From positions 21,820,632-21,884,631 of the forward strand of contig OX463856.1 of the NCBI GenBank assembly GCA_949825065.1: a DNA stretch of 64,000 bases, read 5' to 3'. The translations under genes were made by a program, and so were the position numbers. The stretch's first letter is position 1. The number at the start of each line of letters is the position of its first letter. A model generated the notes under the pieces. It searched no databases. It had not been told where the DNA came from and saw only the letters and a program-made list of their open reading frames with translations. The stretch is from Odontocerum albicorne (lineage: Eukaryota; Arthropoda; Insecta; Trichoptera; Odontoceridae). Of the stretch, positions 35,935 through 57,361 are shown in pieces.

Positions 35935-36150
35935 ACTTTCTACCAGCGACGTAAAGTCGCGAGGGATAGTATGGATAGGCCATGTAAACAGAATTCAATT
36001 GACATAGTCAACAACGACCATTACGCAAATCAAACAACACGGAAGAGACCACTTACCAGACCCCCTCACCAAGGTCCTGCAAGGAACCTGATAGTCAACT
36101 GCATATACTTAGCTTCGTGAGTATCAGATATGACACAGGAAAGAAGATGG
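35935..36150 (+). pseudogene. LINE C-terminal fragment
   Basis: RDVKSRGIVWIGHVNRIQLT, stop, then HGRDHLPDPLTKVLQGT. Resembles the WxGHVxRM block, with several stops. Confidence 0.55.
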
Positions 36151-36410
36151 CTCCCTTTCTTTCTAAAATTCATAAATGATAATATTTAATAAAAAGTAAT
36201 GAGCAATCGTATTTTGAAAATAAATTAATTATAGTGATACGAGACATAAAAGAAAATTTTTATACGTGTGAAACAATTACACGTCTTATTAGAGCATAAT
36301 TATAGTGCAGTGAGAAACAAACCAAGATGGAGGTGTAGCAAACAGTTCACAACTCAGTAACAATATAAAAAACGATCAAGAGTATACTGCAAAAAGAAAA
36401 GGACACTTTC

Positions 36411-36578
36411 GTCGTATACTACATTTATTTCCATGTGTCGATCTCTTCTACCCAACCAAAAAAATGTTAAAGAGGCCTCTAGTGAAAACTATACCGGCAC
36501 ATTTATTTTATAATAGGGGTAGATAACAAAAATCAAACCTGCAACCCACAAGCTGGAAGAGAGGTGTTAACCATGTCA
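36411..36578 (-). mobile_element. SINE family A
   Basis: Antisense TCTTCTACCCAACCAAAAAA, GAGGCCTCTAGTGAAAACTA, AAATCAAACCTGCAACCC. Confidence 0.75.
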
Positions 36579-36579
36579 A

Positions 36580-37520
36580 AATGGTCTGACATTTACAAAG
36601 TATGAAAATGTTTTATTTTTATTATACGAGTAGTATCGATATGAAGATACTAAATTTTTTTTTTTATTTCTTCTTCAAATACAGGCAATCCTCGACTCGT
36701 GTATATTCGATTTTCATACAATTCGCACTTTTACTATTTACTAATTGAGTTTTATACATTAAACTAGCTATGTCTTACAGTCTACAATATTAAATTATCT
36801 ATATCGGAAAAACTTCACCACATATGCGTAAGTTTACTCCAAAAATAAAGCCTGATAAAGTGGTACTAATACGCCTCCTTAGCTTTATTGACAATGCGTC
36901 TCAGTAACTATTTTTGTGTTTATATTTTGCACTATTGAATACTTTGCCTTTTTTCATTGTAAAATCAATATTTTAAAGCATACATTTCCATTTTTTTTAT
37001 ATTACACTTCTTTAATATATTCAACTTTACTACACATTTCCAGAAACCAACTTATGCATAAGTCGAGGACTATAAGTATAAAATATTGTATATTCAATTA
37101 AACGGGACTATCGGATTACATTAAACTGGAACAGGGTCACGGCTAGAACAGAATCTGCCATCATTTAAATAATTATAATTTTAATTGAGGTTTAATTATT
37201 TATTAACTTTTTAAAAAAGTAAAAAAATATAACACAATTTTTCTTATTGTGTCTTCTACATTTTGAGTTATGAATTATTTTAACAGTTCAGTTTCAATTC
37301 ATATGTGACGGATTCTTTTATAAAGCTGGCAACTCCGACCACCACATACCCAAACTGCCCATATACCAATTTCTAATATGTTAACTAATCGAAATTTCTC
37401 CGATTTTTTTTTCAAGTTTAAAAAAATAACATTCGTGGTAAATACTTCCAACCAACAAGAAAAAGTAAAGCACAGCTTTCAAGCCGTATATTCGGCTTAA
37501 AATTAACTCGTTATAAAGCA
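36580..37520. other. No gene seen
   Basis: AT-rich; frames are Phe/Ile-rich low-complexity. Confidence 0.55.
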
Positions 37521-37524
37521 ATTC

Positions 37525-37680
37525 TTCTTCTTCATCGCGTGTTCAATGCTGAGCGTCGTCCTCCTCAGTTAAGTCTCGAACTCGGCGCACCTCCTGTCTC
37601 CATCTCTCCCAATCCTGGGGCATGTTGAATATAGTACATCTACCTCGTATTTTCTGAAGTTCTTTTTCTACCACTAAGAA
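37525..37680 (-). pseudogene. LINE C-terminal end
   Basis: Minus strand: RCTIFNMPQDWERWRQEVRR, VRDLTEEDDAQH, stop, TRDEEEE. The end matches 25480-25575. Confidence 0.75.
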
Positions 37681-37689
37681 ATTAATTCA

Positions 37690-39810
37690 AATTGTTAAAA
37701 AAATACAGTTTCATGTGCAGGGGAATCGTAAGTTCGAATCCTGCGTTCAGTTATATAATTGTCATTGTATTTTCAAGACGAAGTGTTTGTTACAATGATT
37801 TCGTGGTTATTGATTTTTTTCCTTAAAATATTTCATATTTATTGAGAACCAAATCCAAAAAAGAAAAGACTTCATCGTTGAAATACGCATCTATTAAACA
37901 AGAGGAAGAAACTTTAGATTGAAAAAATATCATACATGCGAACAACCTTCGGACAGAGAATTTTCGTGTACTTACTCGTAACTCCTAGTTATTTCATTCA
38001 TTGCCAAAACCATAAAATATATTAAAAGATATGATTAATATTAAACTGTAATTAAAAAATGGCTACTTGAATTCAGACCAGATTTAGTAATATACCTATA
38101 TAATGTCAAAACAAGATGAAAATCAAATGGGACAAAAATAATGCAATTGAGAAATATTTCTTGTGAAGTTTTCTTTTCATTAAACTTCTTTTGTGGATCG
38201 ATAAGCGCTATTTTTATTAATACTAATAAGTTAATAATTCTTTGAAAAATATATTTTTCTAATTTAAATACTCTTTTATACAATGGAACTGTGGTGGGAT
38301 TTTTTATACTTATGATTTATGATTTTTTTTTATACTACTTTATTTTATACTTATGATTTTTTATACTTTATAAATATTCCTTTAACATTTTTTTTGGTTT
38401 GTGTTTAATATTTGTTTCATACAAACTACTTTATTTAGGACGGGCATTCGCCTAGTTAAGCAGGAGAGAGCTTTGCATATATAATTTCAAAAATTTGAAA
38501 AAATAAATTAATTAAAAAAAAAATGTAAGCAATATGTGTTAAAAAACAAAAAGGTGTTTAATCTCAAAATACCTCCTCCGAAGACAAGCATTCTGCAATA
38601 TAGGCTACGGAAGTTGTCGTATATGCATTGAACTCAGGATGCCTGGTCTTCTAACCAGCCCTGTCCGAATTACACGGAATGCTACACATCGGCCATTCTT
38701 GATCGCGTGCCGGCAGAAGAACGTACATAAAACTAGATCGGTACGTTCCACTGGTCTTCGACCAGATATACCAGTGTCTACCGATTTACCAACATGCGGT
38801 AGAGCAGACAGAATCGGCATTAACTTTCACGTCTCGTTACCATACATCGGTGCAATTCTGCCGACTAATCGCGGATTTAAACTATTTCTTCGGGCAGTGG
38901 CGTATGTGTAATCTCATATTTACGTTTTTTTAATGTTATTTTTTATGATTTACGAGTTCAGGCTAGTTTAAAATTGCATTTCATCTTTATTAATGTATTT
39001 TTATAACTTATGATTATATTTACTCATACATCAATAATATTGACTTTGTCATGGATCTGGTTGCTTTCCTTGTCGGCATGATGGAAGAGCCCACCCATTT
39101 CTTATTGATTACCTGTATGAACTTAGTGGCATTATCGTACATAAGATTAAACAATTTTTTCATCAATCAAAACATTTCAAGACATCTAAGTCAGAAGGCA
39201 TAATGCATCCCTGCTTTACTCCCGTCTGTAACTGATATTTGACTGATTTTATGCAATCAACTCGCAATATTTCTGTGTTATTATTATATTGACTTTAAGA
39301 CAATATGAACAATATAGTTTTTTTTAATACCAAGATCAAAAAGGGCGCTTATTAATCTTATTTTCCCTGTTTACAGATAAATATCGGTAAGCCAGCTATT
39401 TGAAATATTATCCAAAGAAATCAGTTCAAGTAAAAAAAACTTGATCCCTTAAAGCAAAACTTTTGAACTGATTCAATTTTCATTGCGTATTTATGGCATT
39501 GGAACAACAAACTGTGTATGCAAAAGTTACAAAATGAACAATAATGATATCAGAAATTTAACTAGAGTTATAGATGCGGCATGAACAGCAGCAAAACTGA
39601 ATTAGAACTGGGTGAGCCATGTCATGAGATATAAGAATAACCATTAAACTGAAAAAGCATTTAGCTTTAGAACCCAAAATTTGATACATAAATGAAAACT
39701 ATCTAAAGTCTAACGTCATAACGAGCATCTCTATATCTAATTGGAGATACAAAGGAAAAACAAAATATTATGATCGCTAGAATGAACAAAGCTTGTGATA
39801 ATTATGCTTA
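37690..39810. other. No confident gene; GC-richer island at 38630-38900
   Basis: The island has open frames on both strands (plus 38639-38911, minus 38605-38820). Neither resembles a known family. Simple ATTTTTTATACTTATG repeats lie at 38300-38370. Confidence 0.45.
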
Positions 39811-39813
39811 TCA

Positions 39814-39990
39814 CGTTTTGAAAAAACTACCCCTTACGGGAAAAGACAATAACACGCGTGCGAGAATTGTTACAAGACCGAGACCCTTTTATAAGTGTTT
39901 TTTTTTTTTCGAGTACCATTCATTGGGAATCGAGGTTCAACTCCCGAGCGGAAGTCGAATGTTTTATTAACTAGGCTCCGAAGGTCTTCA
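39814..39990 (-). mobile_element. SINE family B
   Basis: Antisense GACAATAACACGCGTGCGAG, TTACAAGACCGAGACCC, GGGAATCGAGGTTCAAC and head TTAACTAGGCTCCGAAGGTC. Confidence 0.75.
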
Positions 39991-40100
39991 AAGTTAGTGG
40001 TAAATTTTAAGAACGTTGATGATAATTCTTAAAACTGAGGAAATAACTTAAAAGAAGATATTGAAATAGTTATGAAACAGCCACTGCAAGATCTTTAATT

Positions 40101-40534
40101 AGATTTGTTAGAGCTACACAAATGCACTTCAGAACGAACAATACATCAACTAGAAATGGATCAGATTTGTTAGAGCTACACAAATGCACTTTAGAATGAA
40201 CAATACATCAACTAGAAATGGATCAGATTTGTTAGAGCTACACAAATGCACTTTAGAACGAACAATACATCAACTAGAAATGGATCAGATTTGTTAGAGC
40301 TACACAAATGCACTTTAGAACGAACAATACATCAACTAGAAATGGATCAGATTTGTTAGAGCTACACAAATGCACTTTAGAACGAACAATACATCAACTA
40401 GAAATGGATCAGATTTGTTAGAGCTACACAAATGCACTTTAGAACGAACAATACATCAACTAGAAATGGATCAGATTTGTTAGAGCTACACAAATACACT
40501 TTAGAACGAACAATACATAAACTAGAAATGGATA
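40101..40534. repeat. Minisatellite, 62-bp unit, 7 copies
   Basis: AGATTTGTTAGAGCTACAC begins at 40101 and recurs every 62 bp to 40473. Each unit ends ATCAACTAGAAATGGATC. Copies are nearly identical (C/T and G/A singletons). Confidence 0.97.
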
Positions 40535-40636
40535 ATAAAACTTCATTATTCTTCTATTTTATATGATACCCTTAAGTATAGCCAAATTGGTAATCCGGAC
40601 ATATTGAAAAGTGTGGAAGAGAGACAATTTTTTTTT

Positions 40637-40845
40637 ATCTTCAGTAATCGAGCCCTCGGGCTTAGAACCCCTGGAATGGGCACGGAACTGGTTATTCACT
40701 CACATGTGAAGAAGCAGCAACACTGATGCACGTACTTATCACGTTCAAGTATTCTTACAAGGCGAATTCTACCAAACTAGAACAATTTTTTTTATTTTGG
40801 TTACCATCGGGAATCGAACTTCAATATTCTAAAAGTTTCAATACC
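40637..40845 (-). mobile_element. SINE family B, long copy
   Basis: Antisense GGCACGGAACTGGTTATTC, CACATGTGAAGAAGCAGCAA, TACCAAACTAGAACAATTTT, ACCATCGGGAATCGAACTTC. It lies about 100 bp after the 62-bp minisatellite. Confidence 0.75.
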
Positions 40846-41010
40846 ACTTATTTGCATGGTATATAAAAGTGCCAAAGCTATTGCAGTTGTTTTATAGTAA
40901 GAATCTGTGAATCAAACCGGACCAAAAATATTTACCAATATGATGATGTTGCTTAATTTTGTTGTATTTTAACATCATTCAATTTATTTTTTCTTTTTTT
41001 CTAATGTAGT

Positions 41011-41322
41011 GACGACGAACACCGTGGCCTAGTAATTAAAACTCTCGACTTCCACCCGGATGTTTTGGGTTCGATTACCGATGATAAATTAAAATAAAAA
41101 AGAGTCCCCTCAGCCAAAAAGTTCGTATGGTTACAAAACTCACACACGTTAAACGTGTGTGGGTGTTATAATATTTCAAGTGCGGTTGAATCCCCAACGT
41201 GTGTAATGAGGAACCGCGAAATATTTGCCTATCCCAGAGTTTTAACCCCGGTGGTATCATTAATGCAGCTGAAGACAATGTTGTCTCCCGGACACACTCA
41301 TCAATATGTCGGAATCATCAAT
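41011..41322 (+). mobile_element. SINE family C, longest copy
   Basis: GACGACGAACACCGTGGCCT head and box B GGGTTCGATTACC. The body has AAAACTCACACACGTTAAAC and GTGTGTGGGTGTTATAAT. Further on are AGTGCGGTTGAATCCCCAAC and the distal TTGTCTCCCGGACACACTCA, CAATATGTCGG. About 310 bp, probably close to full length. Confidence 0.85.
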
Positions 41323-41324
41323 TC

Positions 41325-42584
41325 ATAGAAGTGGAAGAGTGGCATACAACTGAATTAATTTAACATGAATGTATGTTGAGGCGGAGAGGACAGAGCCCCA
41401 CACTTTCTTATCACAAAAACTACGTTCAATTGCTTCAATCGATGATGGATTTATGGAGCCAATGCAATATACTCTCCCGGTTATACTCTTTAACTATCCA
41501 AATTTTTAATGTAGATATGATAGAAGTACCATTACTAATTAATGATTTGTTGTACATAATAAAAGCAATTTTAATATAAAAAAAAAACAATATTATTAAA
41601 ACCTATTACTTGTCTGGGTCGATTTTCTTTGTGTCTTATTCAAACTGTTAGAGAGATTACTTAACACAAGTGAGATATAATAACTCACTAACGCATTAAC
41701 TAAGTTGGGCTTAATGCAAGTCCGAATAGATGTTGCACAATCTCCATGACTGTGTTGCGTAACATATATATATGGAACAAAGAGAGGCATTATGCAACGT
41801 CTTAATATTAAAAAAATTGCAGTCAAAATGTTTGATGCAATTACCGATTACTCGAAATGTCGATAATAAATTATTTCGTGCTTCAAATTAATAATGATGA
41901 ATCTAAATTATCATAAAAGTAAAATTTCGAAATGATATTTCCGATGTAACGGTAATTATTATTTGTGAAGTGCTGTGAATATCCAAATTTTAATTTGGTA
42001 TCCCCACTTCTGGAGTATTTCGTGTTATCTTCGTAGTTTTATGGCGTCAAACGTTTTGCCTGGGTGGTACCAGATACCATAAGGGATTCATCTTGTCATA
42101 CGGACAACAGACGAATGAATTCAAAGTTTCTCAGAAGTTCAAGCGGAAAGAAAACTTAATCGCTTATCACCCGTCTAACAATATCATATGCCCCTTTACG
42201 TGAAAGCATTAAAAACAAAAAAAATATGCATACACTTAGTTAATTCAACTGAGATTTCCTAATTAGTCAATTGATAGTAAAATGATAGTCTTGCATCAGA
42301 AATCTTTAAGCAAGAATAAATTGAAATATGAATATATAAAATGTTTAATTACCTCAAATTATGTTAACTATTTTACTTACTGTAAAATACTTTGAAAATC
42401 TCGATTTGTATTAAATTATTAGTTATTTTTATTTTTTTAAATCATAGGAGAGATCACTTATGGTTTGACTTGAAAATTGCTGACCCTTACTAAAACATAC
42501 ATATTCTTTTAGAGTAGCCACTAATTAAGTTTTTTTTTATTTGTTTATCATACGAATTTCAAATAAAATAATACAATTATCAAG
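41325..42584. other. No gene seen
   Basis: AT-rich; a moderately GC-richer patch at 42000-42120 without a credible frame. Confidence 0.5.
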
Positions 42585-42790
42585 TGAATAAGGTTTTTCA
42601 ATGTGTTTTGCCGCGTGGTTTGATTTAATACGAGTATGCCATTGTTTCCAAAAAAAAATACATTTTTTTATCTTCAGGGCTTGTTCGTAGCCCGAAGTTG
42701 ACTACGAATAAGCCCTGAAGATGAATACTGCAATGTTTTCGAAACATTGACATCATAAGTCAAACCCCGTGATAAAACACCCCAAAAAAC
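42585..42790. repeat. Diverged inverted repeat with a conserved 21-bp centre
   Basis: The inner arms ATCTTCAGGGCTTGTTCGTAG (42670-42690) and 42702-42722 pair with one mismatch across an 11-nt spacer. Outward pairing continues weakly (GGTTTTT, GTGTTTT, GGTTTGA blocks) to about 42587 and 42790. The right arm carries CTGAAGATGAA and TTTCGAAAC. These resemble, loosely, ends of Penelope-like elements. Confidence 0.6.
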
Positions 42791-43354
42791 CTTTTCCAAC
42801 CGATATGAAGAACCGTAAAAGTCTCATATTTGATTCAATTATATATAAAGTTATTCAGATAAAAAAAAATCTTATATCAAATATTTTTGTGTATTCAATA
42901 TATTTTTTCGAACTCTTTTCTATTCATTTTAATGAGCTTGCCTTCTTAGTGTTCGAGACAATTGAAGAAAAATATAAAGTTTAAATCACGGTGAGAAAAA
43001 TTCAAAAATATATTTTAAACTCGGCCACCAAAACTATTTTTTCTTCAAAAAACGGAGAGAAAAAAGTAAAGTGTACCGCTAAACAGGTAATCTAGTTCAA
43101 CATAATAATACTTGTTCCAAGTGCTCCCTTTCTTACATAACTTATATTCACTTTCGATTTCAATAATTTTTATATGAATGAGATGAAAACATGTTTTAAC
43201 AATCTCTCTTCAGTTCTCAATTTATTATTACATAATTTTAATTCATACGTTTTCATCTCATATTACTTATACTTAATCGTCAAAATTAGCAGTAAGAGGT
43301 AAAATAAGTGTTTTTAAATAAAACATTTAAATTTTTTTTTAGTAAACCAATGTA

Positions 43355-43360
43355 TTTATT
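43355..43360 (-). terminator. Candidate poly(A) signal AATAAA of the cuticular gene
   Basis: TTTATT on the plus strand reads AATAAA on the gene strand, about 336 bp after the stop. It implies a 3' UTR of roughly 350 nt. Other A-rich hexamers are possible in this AT-rich DNA. Confidence 0.5.
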
Positions 43361-43695
43361 GCTCGTTTTATAAACATAAAAAGTTGTATAAACATAGCTG
43401 TTTATAAAAAAATACCTAATTGCTCAACTTATCATCCACATAACTAAATAATTAGAGATCATAAAGTAGGATAAATGTGAGACAAAGAAGGATTAGAAAG
43501 AACAAAAAAAAACAAAAATTCAACAAAGAAAAACTCTAAACTAGATGAAGAAGAAACTAGAAACAGTTCAAGGTACATCATGATAATCTTTGGTCGAAAA
43601 GACCAACTTCCGTCGATATCGATACATATGAATATTTACAAATGGATAATCACTAGTTTCAAGTACAATCTGCAACGGAAGGTTTTGGCATTTCA

Positions 43696-53221
<9,526 letters not shown>

Positions 53222-53263
53222 GTCTCCACAGTATAGAACACGAATATTGGAGACCAGTTGGAG

Positions 53264-53302
53264 AACTGATACCTTTCCTCTGTCTACCACCAGTTTATAT
53301 AT
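53264..53302 (-). promoter_or_regulatory. Core promoter of the cuticular gene: TATA box plus arthropod initiator
   Basis: On the minus strand ATATATAAA lies at 53302-53294 and TCAGTT at 53269-53264. The initiator A (53267) is about 32 bp downstream of the TATAAA, the expected spacing. This predicts a 5' UTR of about 46 nt before the ATG at 53221. The start site is inferred from motifs only. Confidence 0.75.
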
Positions 53303-53570
53303 TATTCCCCCACTGATGATGGCCACTGCGATGGTAGGAGAGAAATAGTGGATGTCTGAAGTCAGACATATGGAAATTCGGTGGCGTTACACTCGGGTAT
53401 AGCACTTAGAAGCTTTACTGTTGCATACGATCGTTTGAACAGAGATGTTAAACGTTGGTTTCTTAACGATTTATTGGGTTTTGTTGTATATTTTCATTTC
53501 ATTAACTAAACTTGAGTCTCATATGAAGCGATGTTAATAATTTGCTAATTAGCTACTTAAAAATATTCGT

Positions 53571-53640
53571 AGTTCATTGGAAGAGATTGTCATATAGAAT
53601 GGAACGAAAGTGTAATGTAACACAATACAATACAGAAGTA
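53571..53640 (+). mobile_element. SINE family A tail, 5' of the cuticular gene
   Basis: CATTGGAAGAGATTGTCATA, GAACGAAAGTGTAATGTAAC, ACAATACAATACAG. It lies about 300 bp upstream of the predicted start site. Confidence 0.7.
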
Positions 53641-53644
53641 CAGA

Positions 53645-54665
53645 ATATATAATACAATTGAATATTTATTGTGATCGACAATTGAATCTAATGAAAGATT
53701 CGCTGACAAGATAAGGGCATCGTTGAAAGACGTTGAAAGGAATGAAATTAGTGATTTGTTGATATAACTAATTGAGAATTGTAATAAAGTAAATGTATTC
53801 GCAGGATTTTGCTTTGTTGTTCAGTCTGTTTCAGCATTGTTACTTTGTTTCGGTGGTGTTTTGGAATGTGCAGTGTTATTTTTTTCTCTTAAGTCATAAT
53901 TAAACACAATTATGCATAAGTAATTATACAAAAATAATAACAAAGGGAAAACAATAGGGACACTCAATGAATGCACTAGTGCAGTAGACAGTTTATTTGA
54001 TGATGATTGGTGATGTTTTTCTTCATTTTTGTTATTGTACAATTTAAATTTTATATTTATATTTGATACAGTAATAAATTTTATTATATTGAACTTCAGA
54101 CAAATTATTATCATAAATATTGTAAAGTCAAGAGTTTTTTGGGATCAATTTTATTTAATTTGTTTTATTTTTATTCAATATTTACAAGAAATGAATCAGT
54201 ATTTTCAGTCGACTTATATAATTTATAAATAATACCAAGAATTTAAGTCCCAATTACCAATGTTTATCTCAAGCACAGTTCTTTCATATCATCAGGTCAC
54301 AACATATGGAAAAAAACAAAACACTCATGCGTGTTGAACTCAATATGTCCACATTCGAGCCAGCTACCGCGTTGTACTTTCGACACATTCTTACTAATGG
54401 GTTATAGAAGCCGATGTTAGTTCTAAATGTAGCTGGATTTAACAAAGCAGATATTCTAAGGGAGCAAAAAGGAACGCTCATCAAAACGTTCCAGAGTCAA
54501 AAGTGAGTTCATCAGATCATTCAAGACTTTAAAAAAAAATACAAGATCAAAGAAACATCTACGATACTCAATCAATTGAAGATCGAAAATAAACAATCTA
54601 TACCTGTACGACCTAAGAACACTAAACAACCCTTCCTTATGATACTTCCAAAATCACCGCTGGAC
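53645..54665. other. Upstream flank of the cuticular gene, no gene seen
   Basis: AT-rich. A minus frame at 54284-54484 and a plus frame at 54029-54232 are not protein-like. Any distal control elements are not identifiable by eye. Confidence 0.5.
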
Positions 54666-54669
54666 CGCC

Positions 54670-55090
54670 TCAATTAGATATATGGCGAAACGTGGGCATG
54701 GAAAATACTGAAAGCAGCCGAATAAATGCTTACTCTTAGCAGGATACATAGGGTACCCATATATTATGTAACAGAATACGGAATGAAGTGATTAGGGGGG
54801 AACGTGAACCTAAGGATGTTGAGTAAAATGAAGAAGAGCGTTCTGAGAAAATTTGGTCATGTAGAATGAATTAATGAAGAAAACTAACATAATAAATATA
54901 TGGTACAAATTTTATAGGAAAGTGTGGTACAAAAAGACCAAGAATGGTGGGATCAAGTGAATGATATTTTGAAAGAAGAAAACGTAGAAATTCAGAGAAA
55001 TCGTAGGCGCTATGTGTATAAGATGTCAAAGAGACGAAAAAAGTTAATTGAAATGGAATTTTTTGACAATCTGTCTTCTTTGCCTACTCA
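54670..55090 (+). pseudogene. LINE C-terminal fragment, GHVERMNE family
   Basis: GETWAWKILKAAE-like block at 54685-54725, then KMKKSVLRKFGHVE, stop, then VQKDQEWWDQVNDILKEENV, EIQRNRRRYVYKMSKRRKKL open to 55106. It shows the middle of this LINE family better than other copies. Confidence 0.8.
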
Positions 55091-55249
55091 GACAGAGAAT
55101 TATTAAGGTGATATATAACATACATATGTTTATTTTGTCTTTCTTTACTATAAATAATTTACCTTTTTTTTAAATGTTCACCCTTCTTGTATTATGGGTC
55201 GTATTAAGTGATCAAGCTTAACATTATTATTTTTTTCTTAAAATGAAAC

Positions 55250-55714
55250 GTGTTACAAGAAAACGCTATAAAAATAGTTGTTTTTATTACGGTTCTCATG
55301 CCAAATGTAGAGTGCCACTTTCTCGCAACAAAGAAGACACGCCACTACTCGCATGGTACCGCACCATTGCCTTGCTCAAAAATAAATCCACCCGAGTATC
55401 ATAGACCGTTTACCGCCTCTGCGGCAATTAACCATATTCTGTTTTATGAGTACCTCACCAACGTTACATATCATACTTATCTGTTGCTGATCAAAAATGG
55501 TGATGATCCAAACCGTCATATCTTATCCCGTGAGGAGAAAGCCAAGGTAACATTCACCACAAAAGGTGAAAAAAATGGTGATGATCCAAACTATCATCTA
55601 TTACCCCGTGAGGAGAAAGCAAAGGAACCAAAGGTGATCAAAAATGGGGATTATCCAAACTATCATCTGTTACCCCGTGAGGAAAAAGCAAAGGAACCAT
55701 TTACCACAAGGTGA
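55250..55714 (+). CDS. Doubtful open frame of 154 codons covering the KNGDDPNYHLLPREEKAKEP repeats
   Basis: Unrecognised. The first about 25 residues are hydrophobic (IKIVVFITVLMPNVECHF) and could pass for a signal peptide. Three repeat units at about 82-154 follow, then a stop, although the DNA repeat continues beyond it. The base composition is a little richer than the flanks. It could be the relic of a repetitive secreted-protein gene or a chance frame kept open by the minisatellite. No promoter or splice context supports it. Confidence 0.25.
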   Translation: MLQENAIKIVVFITVLMPNVECHFLATKKTRHYSHGTAPLPCSKINPPEYHRPFTASAAINHILFYEYLTNVTYHTYLLLIKNGDDPNRHILSREEKAKVTFTTKGEKNGDDPNYHLLPREEKAKEPKVIKNGDYPNYHLLPREEKAKEPFTTR

Positions 55715-55880
55715 TAAAAATGGTGATGTTCCAAACTATTATCTATTACCCCGTAAGGAGAAAGCAAAGAAACCATTTACCACAAGGTGTTCAAAAATGA
55801 TGATGATCCAAAATATCATCTATTACCTAATGAGGAGAAATCAAAGGAACAATTCACCACTAAATGTTGGTACCAATGTT
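55490..55880 (+). repeat. Degenerate tandem repeat, about 69-78-bp units, partly open reading frame
   Basis: About five units (anchors GATxxTCC at about 55502, 55580, 55649, 55725, 55802), each with ATCTATTACCCCGTGAGG and AGAAAGCAAAGG. The first three are in one frame and read KNGDDPNYHLLPREEKAKEP with variants. Later units are out of frame or have stops. Confidence 0.85.
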
Positions 55881-56104
55881 TTTAAAAAGCGCTCCAGTCT
55901 AGTTTTTACTAAAGGCATCTTTCCGATCGCTTGGAAAAGATTTCCTTATGGCTATAACCCCGCTAAATAGAACAATACTATTACTTTAAATTAAAATTAC
56001 GAGTATATCATAATTCCTTTCTCTCGTTTTAGCCAATAATTTAATCAGAAATATTTCGAAGTTTACGATAATGACTTTTTTATTATTTTTTTGTCTGGTG
56101 ATAA

Positions 56105-56240
56105 TAGTCACGCGTGCTAGACGTGTGCGAGTTTTGTAACCTCTTTACATGCGATACAATTATTAACATGTTCAGGGGGGATATGGGAGTTTTGTGCTAC
56201 TGTAGAGGCCGAGGACAATGTAGTGTCTTATATTACACTT
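56105..56240 (+). mobile_element. SINE family C, distal half
   Basis: AGTCACGCGTGCTAGACGTG, TGCGAGTTTTGTAACCTC (B-like), then GCCGAGGACAATGTAGTGTC (C-like). It may be a B/C mosaic. Confidence 0.45.
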
Positions 56241-56252
56241 AAGTTGTTTACA

Positions 56253-56425
56253 ATACCTGGAAGATGTATTACCATATTTCAATATCTACCAACCAACAAC
56301 AAATGTTCTTGGGAGTCGAAAGGAAAAAAAACCACTTATTTTTTTAAATAGGGTTTTATTGGGAATTGGACCGACAGTCCTCAGCTTCAAAAGACAGATG
56401 TCTTATCGACAATACCACATGTCAC
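56253..56425 (-). mobile_element. SINE family A, decayed
   Basis: Antisense ACCAACCAACAACAAATGTT, TGGGAATTGGACCGACAG, GATGTCTTATCGACAATACC. Confidence 0.65.
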
Positions 56426-56457
56426 TTTCATGATATCCACATTACGAACTTAAGCTT

Positions 56458-56776
56458 ATGTGTTGAGTAAAATACAGAAGAGTACTTAGAGATGCTTTGG
56501 ATACGTGGAACGAAGGAATGAAGAAAGCTTAACAAAACAAATATGCAGTGCAAATATGAGTGGCAGGCTTAGTAGAGAAAGATTGAGGAGAATATGGTTA
56601 GATCACGCAAATGGTATTTTGTAAGAAAGAAGAAATCGTCAGAGTTATATGAGAAGATGTATGGGTGTGGAGAGGCGAAATATGTGTGTCGAGATAGGAA
56701 AAAACTCGAATTTGCCCGGTCTACCCCAATAGGGGAACGGATGGTGTGTATGTATAATATGAGTATGTTATTGTAG
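56458..56776 (+). pseudogene. LINE C-terminal fragment, best YVCRDR copy
   Basis: The DNA reads FGYVERRNEESLTKQICSAN in one frame, then ERLRRIWLDHANGIL, and finally MYGCGEAKYVCRDRKKLEFA, RSTPIGERMVC. This links the GHVERMNE and YVCRDR blocks as one family. Confidence 0.8.
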
Positions 56777-57221
56777 ATAAAATTACAGTTTTTTCGTTTA
56801 AAATATATCTCGAACTCTACTTCTCTTAGGACCAGCATCTATATTAACGAACTTCAAATTCATATTTTTTCTTGAGCTCCTACCATACAACCTTTCGTCC
56901 ATTAATTCTCCTTTTTAATATTATGTAAACGTCTTTAGAACTAGTCCACAACCATGCCTCTGTTATAAGTAAGTATAGTATTATAGTAAAGTTGTTGCAG
57001 AGCAACTTGTTCCGTACATTTTCTAATGTCCTCATTTCTAACGAAATTATATCATCGCAAACCCAACATTCTCTGCAAACATCATCTCTTATATTTGCAT
57101 GCGGAACATTAGTTCATCTAACTAAATTGACCATTTATCTACAATAACACATTGCAATCCGTCTTGGAAGAAACTATCCAGCGCCATTGTTCCTCTATGG
57201 TTTTAAATCTACTAACTACAG

Positions 57222-57290
57222 CCACCGAAACCTTGTAAGTAACCAGAGCTTTCCGTTCCGGAGTTGCGGTATCAATTCCAATTGTAATCA
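57222..57290 (+). mobile_element. SINE head fragment
   Basis: CGAAACCTTGTAAGTAACCA, TCCGGAGTTGCGGTATCAAT (box B region). Confidence 0.5.
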
Positions 57291-57361
57291 AGTATATCCA
57301 TAGAATATTTTTAGGGATCAAACGATAGTAAAAATAAATGGACAATTTATAGAACGCCGTC

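Noticed and set aside
42640..42730. Rho-independent terminator-like hairpin with poly-T
   Set aside because: Bacterial-type terminators are not meaningful here. The hairpin is part of a longer inverted repeat.
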